Part shown: in pieces, positions 62,583-64,000 of the stretch | Layout: the number at the start of each line of letters is the position of its first letter | Position numbering within the stretch: position 1 is the first letter of the stretch | Position numbers and translations under genes: made by a program | NCBI GenBank assembly: GCA_951812575.1 | Contig: OX638322.1 | Location: forward strand, 3,037,925-3,101,924 | Reading direction: 5' to 3' | DNA from: Candidatus Binatia bacterium | Lineage (GTDB): Bacteria > Desulfobacterota > Binatia > Bin18 | DNA length: 64,000 nucleotides | Notes under the pieces: model-generated | What the model saw: the letters and a program-made list of their open reading frames with translations, nothing else | The model's database searches: none | Told to the model about the DNA's origin: nothing

Positions 62583-63232
62583 ACGCACTTTGGGAGGCCT
62601 GGCAGCGCCTCTCTGCCCGAGAGCGGCTCCTCGCCGGCCTGGCCTGTGGCGCACTGCTGTTGGTGGCCCTCCGCTATGGGGTGATTGCCCCCTATCTGGC
62701 CTATACCACCCAGCTCGAAGAGCGAATTGAGCGCGACGTGCAGCGTCTGGCAAAAATGCAGCGGCAACGGGACCGCGCCGCTGAAGTCCAGCAGCGGATG
62801 CGCACCTTGGAGAAACAGTTTGCCGCGGCCTATGACCAACTCGTCCCCGGTGAAACCCCGACCCTGGCCGCGGCTCAGTTGCAGGAACGGGTCCAAACCT
62901 TTGCCGACCGGAGCGGGTTGACCCTGGTCACCACCCAGGTGCTGAGAGAGCGCTCGCTCGGGTCCTTGCGCAAGACCGCGGTCCAGATGACGTTTCGGGG
63001 CGACACACCGGCGGTTGCGGATTTTCTTGCTCGGGTGGAATATGAAGACTGGTTGCTGTCGGTATCCCGTTTGGATATCGGGACCCCCGGCCGCCGCCGC
63101 CGCCGCCGCCGGCAGACCGCCCGCCCGCCGCTGACGATTACACTTGAGGTAGAAGGCATCATGCGCGCAAGCGCGCAGGGGGGCGCGGCCCTTCAGATAG
63201 CGAAGAAAGACCAGAGGGCGAAGGGAGAGTGA
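62573..63232 (+). CDS. gspM: GspM/PilO-like type II secretion protein
   Basis: 219 aa: ALWEAWQRLSARERLLAGLACGALLLVALRYG (short cytoplasmic part and membrane helix), then a coiled coil LEERIERDVQRLAKMQRQRDRAAEVQQRMRTLE and a ferredoxin-like domain (VQTFADRSGLTLVTTQVL, FRGDTPAVADFLARVEYEDWLLSVSRLDI). A run of arginine codons (CGC repeats, 63090-63112) interrupts the last domain. Partner of GspL, whose end it overlaps. Confidence 0.85.
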   Translation: MRLNALWEAWQRLSARERLLAGLACGALLLVALRYGVIAPYLAYTTQLEERIERDVQRLAKMQRQRDRAAEVQQRMRTLEKQFAAAYDQLVPGETPTLAAAQLQERVQTFADRSGLTLVTTQVLRERSLGSLRKTAVQMTFRGDTPAVADFLARVEYEDWLLSVSRLDIGTPGRRRRRRRQTARPPLTITLEVEGIMRASAQGGAALQIAKKDQRAKGE

Positions 63233-63241
63233 GCCCAGAGT

Positions 63242-63973
63242 ATGCGCATTCGGCGATTTTTCCATACGATCCTGGCGGTCATCGCCCTCGGCATCATCTG
63301 GCAGATGGTGAACACCTGGAGCCGGGCCATGCCCGGTGTTCAACCGGAGTCAGCGCACGCCCGGACAAAGGACCGCTCCGCTCCGGCCCTGCCGGTGCGC
63401 GTCATCCAGACCGGTCAGCGCCTAGCCCGGCAGATCACCGACAAAGACCTCTTTTCGCCGGACCGGAAGCGACCGGTCGTTGTCCAGCCAGCCGTTTCCA
63501 CCGAGCCGCCCCCGCCGCCCTCGCATCTCACGCTGGTTGGTGTCCTGTTGACCCCAGGCCGGGAAGAGGCCTTTCTGGCCGACTCCTCACAGGGCAATCG
63601 CGTGACGCGGGTGCAGACGGGAGAGCAGATCGATCGCTATCGCCTCACCCATCTGACCGCCTCTGAGGCCATTATCTCTCTGGGGGATGACGCGGAAGAG
63701 GTGGTCTTGCCCCTCGCCCTGCTCAGCAGTAAAAAAGCCACGAGCCTGCCCCGGCTGACCCCCAAGAAAGCAGCCGCCGCAAAACAGGCCCGGCAGCCGG
63801 CCGAGAGCCAGCCCGCGGAGGCGGACGGCGATGACCCGGCCCGGATTCGGGAGAATATCCGGCAATTGCAGCGCCGTCTCCGCCTGATCCGACGACAGGC
63901 CGCGCGCGAACGACGGGCCAAACGAGAGCAAGAAGCAGAGCCGGCAGAGGCACAGGCCGAGGAGCCAGAGTGA
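63242..63973 (+). CDS. GspC/PilP-like periplasmic protein
   Basis: 243 aa. A membrane anchor (about residues 7-25) is followed by a linker and KDLFSPDRKRP. A homology-region domain follows: HLTLVGVLLTPGREEAFLADSSQGNRVTRVQTGEQIDRYRLTHLTASEAIISLGDDAEEVVLPL. This matches GspC/PilP proteins, which connect the inner-membrane platform to the secretin. No PDZ domain; the last about 75 residues are Lys/Ala then Arg/Glu-rich coiled coil. The secretin gene would be expected next, beyond the window. Confidence 0.75.
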   Translation: MRIRRFFHTILAVIALGIIWQMVNTWSRAMPGVQPESAHARTKDRSAPALPVRVIQTGQRLARQITDKDLFSPDRKRPVVVQPAVSTEPPPPPSHLTLVGVLLTPGREEAFLADSSQGNRVTRVQTGEQIDRYRLTHLTASEAIISLGDDAEEVVLPLALLSSKKATSLPRLTPKKAAAAKQARQPAESQPAEADGDDPARIRENIRQLQRRLRLIRRQAARERRAKREQEAEPAEAQAEEPE

Positions 63974-64000
63974 GAGGCCAGAGTGAGAGGCCAGAGTGAG
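63959..64000 (+). repeat. 15-bp tandem repeat at the window end
   Basis: GAGAGGCCAGAGTGA-type units repeat almost three times after the GspC-like stop and run off the window edge. The stop codon TGA lies in the first unit. Confidence 0.75.

Overview
This 64 kb, GC-rich window (roughly 60% GC by eye) is a chromosomal segment of a Gram-negative bacterium. It encodes outer-membrane and LPS functions (LptE, LpxA, GmhA), a type II secretion cluster and bacterial-type information-processing operons. The gene orders rpmF-plsX-fabD-fabG-acpP-glyA-nrdR-ribD-ribBA-ribH-nusB-leuS-lptE and greA / rimP-nusA-ylxR-infB-ylxP-rbfA-truB-rpsO-pnp resemble those of deltaproteobacteria and their relatives. Together with several luciferase-like (LLM) oxidoreductases and a haloalkane dehalogenase, this could fit a Tectomicrobia/Entotheonella-like or related uncultured lineage. 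That placement is inference only.

Layout. 0-6.4 kb: an accessory catabolic cluster. It holds the C-terminal half of a haloalkane dehalogenase, a TetR regulator, a perfect 16-bp operator-like palindrome, an LLM flavin oxidoreductase, a 32-codon N-terminal fossil of a second dehalogenase, a homogentisate-dioxygenase-like cupin, a nitroreductase, an alpha/beta hydrolase and an MBL-fold protein. 6.4-8.4 kb: a toxin-antitoxin cluster with VapBC, an orphan HigA-type antidote, a chimeric VapC::HigB gene fossil and HicAB. 8.8-21.5 kb: core operon for fatty acid/phospholipid synthesis, riboflavin, LeuS and LptE. 21.5-26.6 kb: rpsT, murJ, mazG, RNase HIII, purN and comF. 27.2-28.8 kb: an OB-fold/thiolase pair. 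28.9-39.3 kb: greA, the translation/transcription-factor operon, pnp and dut. 39.5-45 kb: tRNA-Gly, polA, an antitoxin whose 3' end is made from a repeat, an enoyl-CoA hydratase, BolA, an epimerase and pgsA. 46-52.3 kb: purine operon purB-purS-purQ-purL-purF on the minus strand. 52.6-54.5 kb: tRNA-Cys, lpxA, yacG, tRNA-Gly(CCC) and a free-standing 5S rRNA with its own promoter. 54.8-59 kb: YefM-YoeB, gmhA, a conserved protein of unknown function and an LLM oxidoreductase. 59.3-64 kb: a type II secretion cluster (F, G, L, M, C-like) that runs off the window.

The most distinctive overall feature is a set of dispersed mosaic repeats. One is a cloverleaf-like element of two hairpins inside an outer stem. 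Another is a 28-bp palindrome with GTAGGGGCGAC arms. A third is a CCCTCTCCC-rich module, and a fourth is a GACCCAACA-type minisatellite. They sit in nearly every gap outside the core operons and in several places enter genes: they supply the purL stop codon, form the C-terminus of an antitoxin and form the prepilin leader of GspG. Several genes normally present in these conserved operons are absent: fabH, fabF, riboflavin synthase, holA and purC. The DHBP-synthase half of RibBA has lost catalytic residues. No CRISPR array, prophage or intact transposase was seen.
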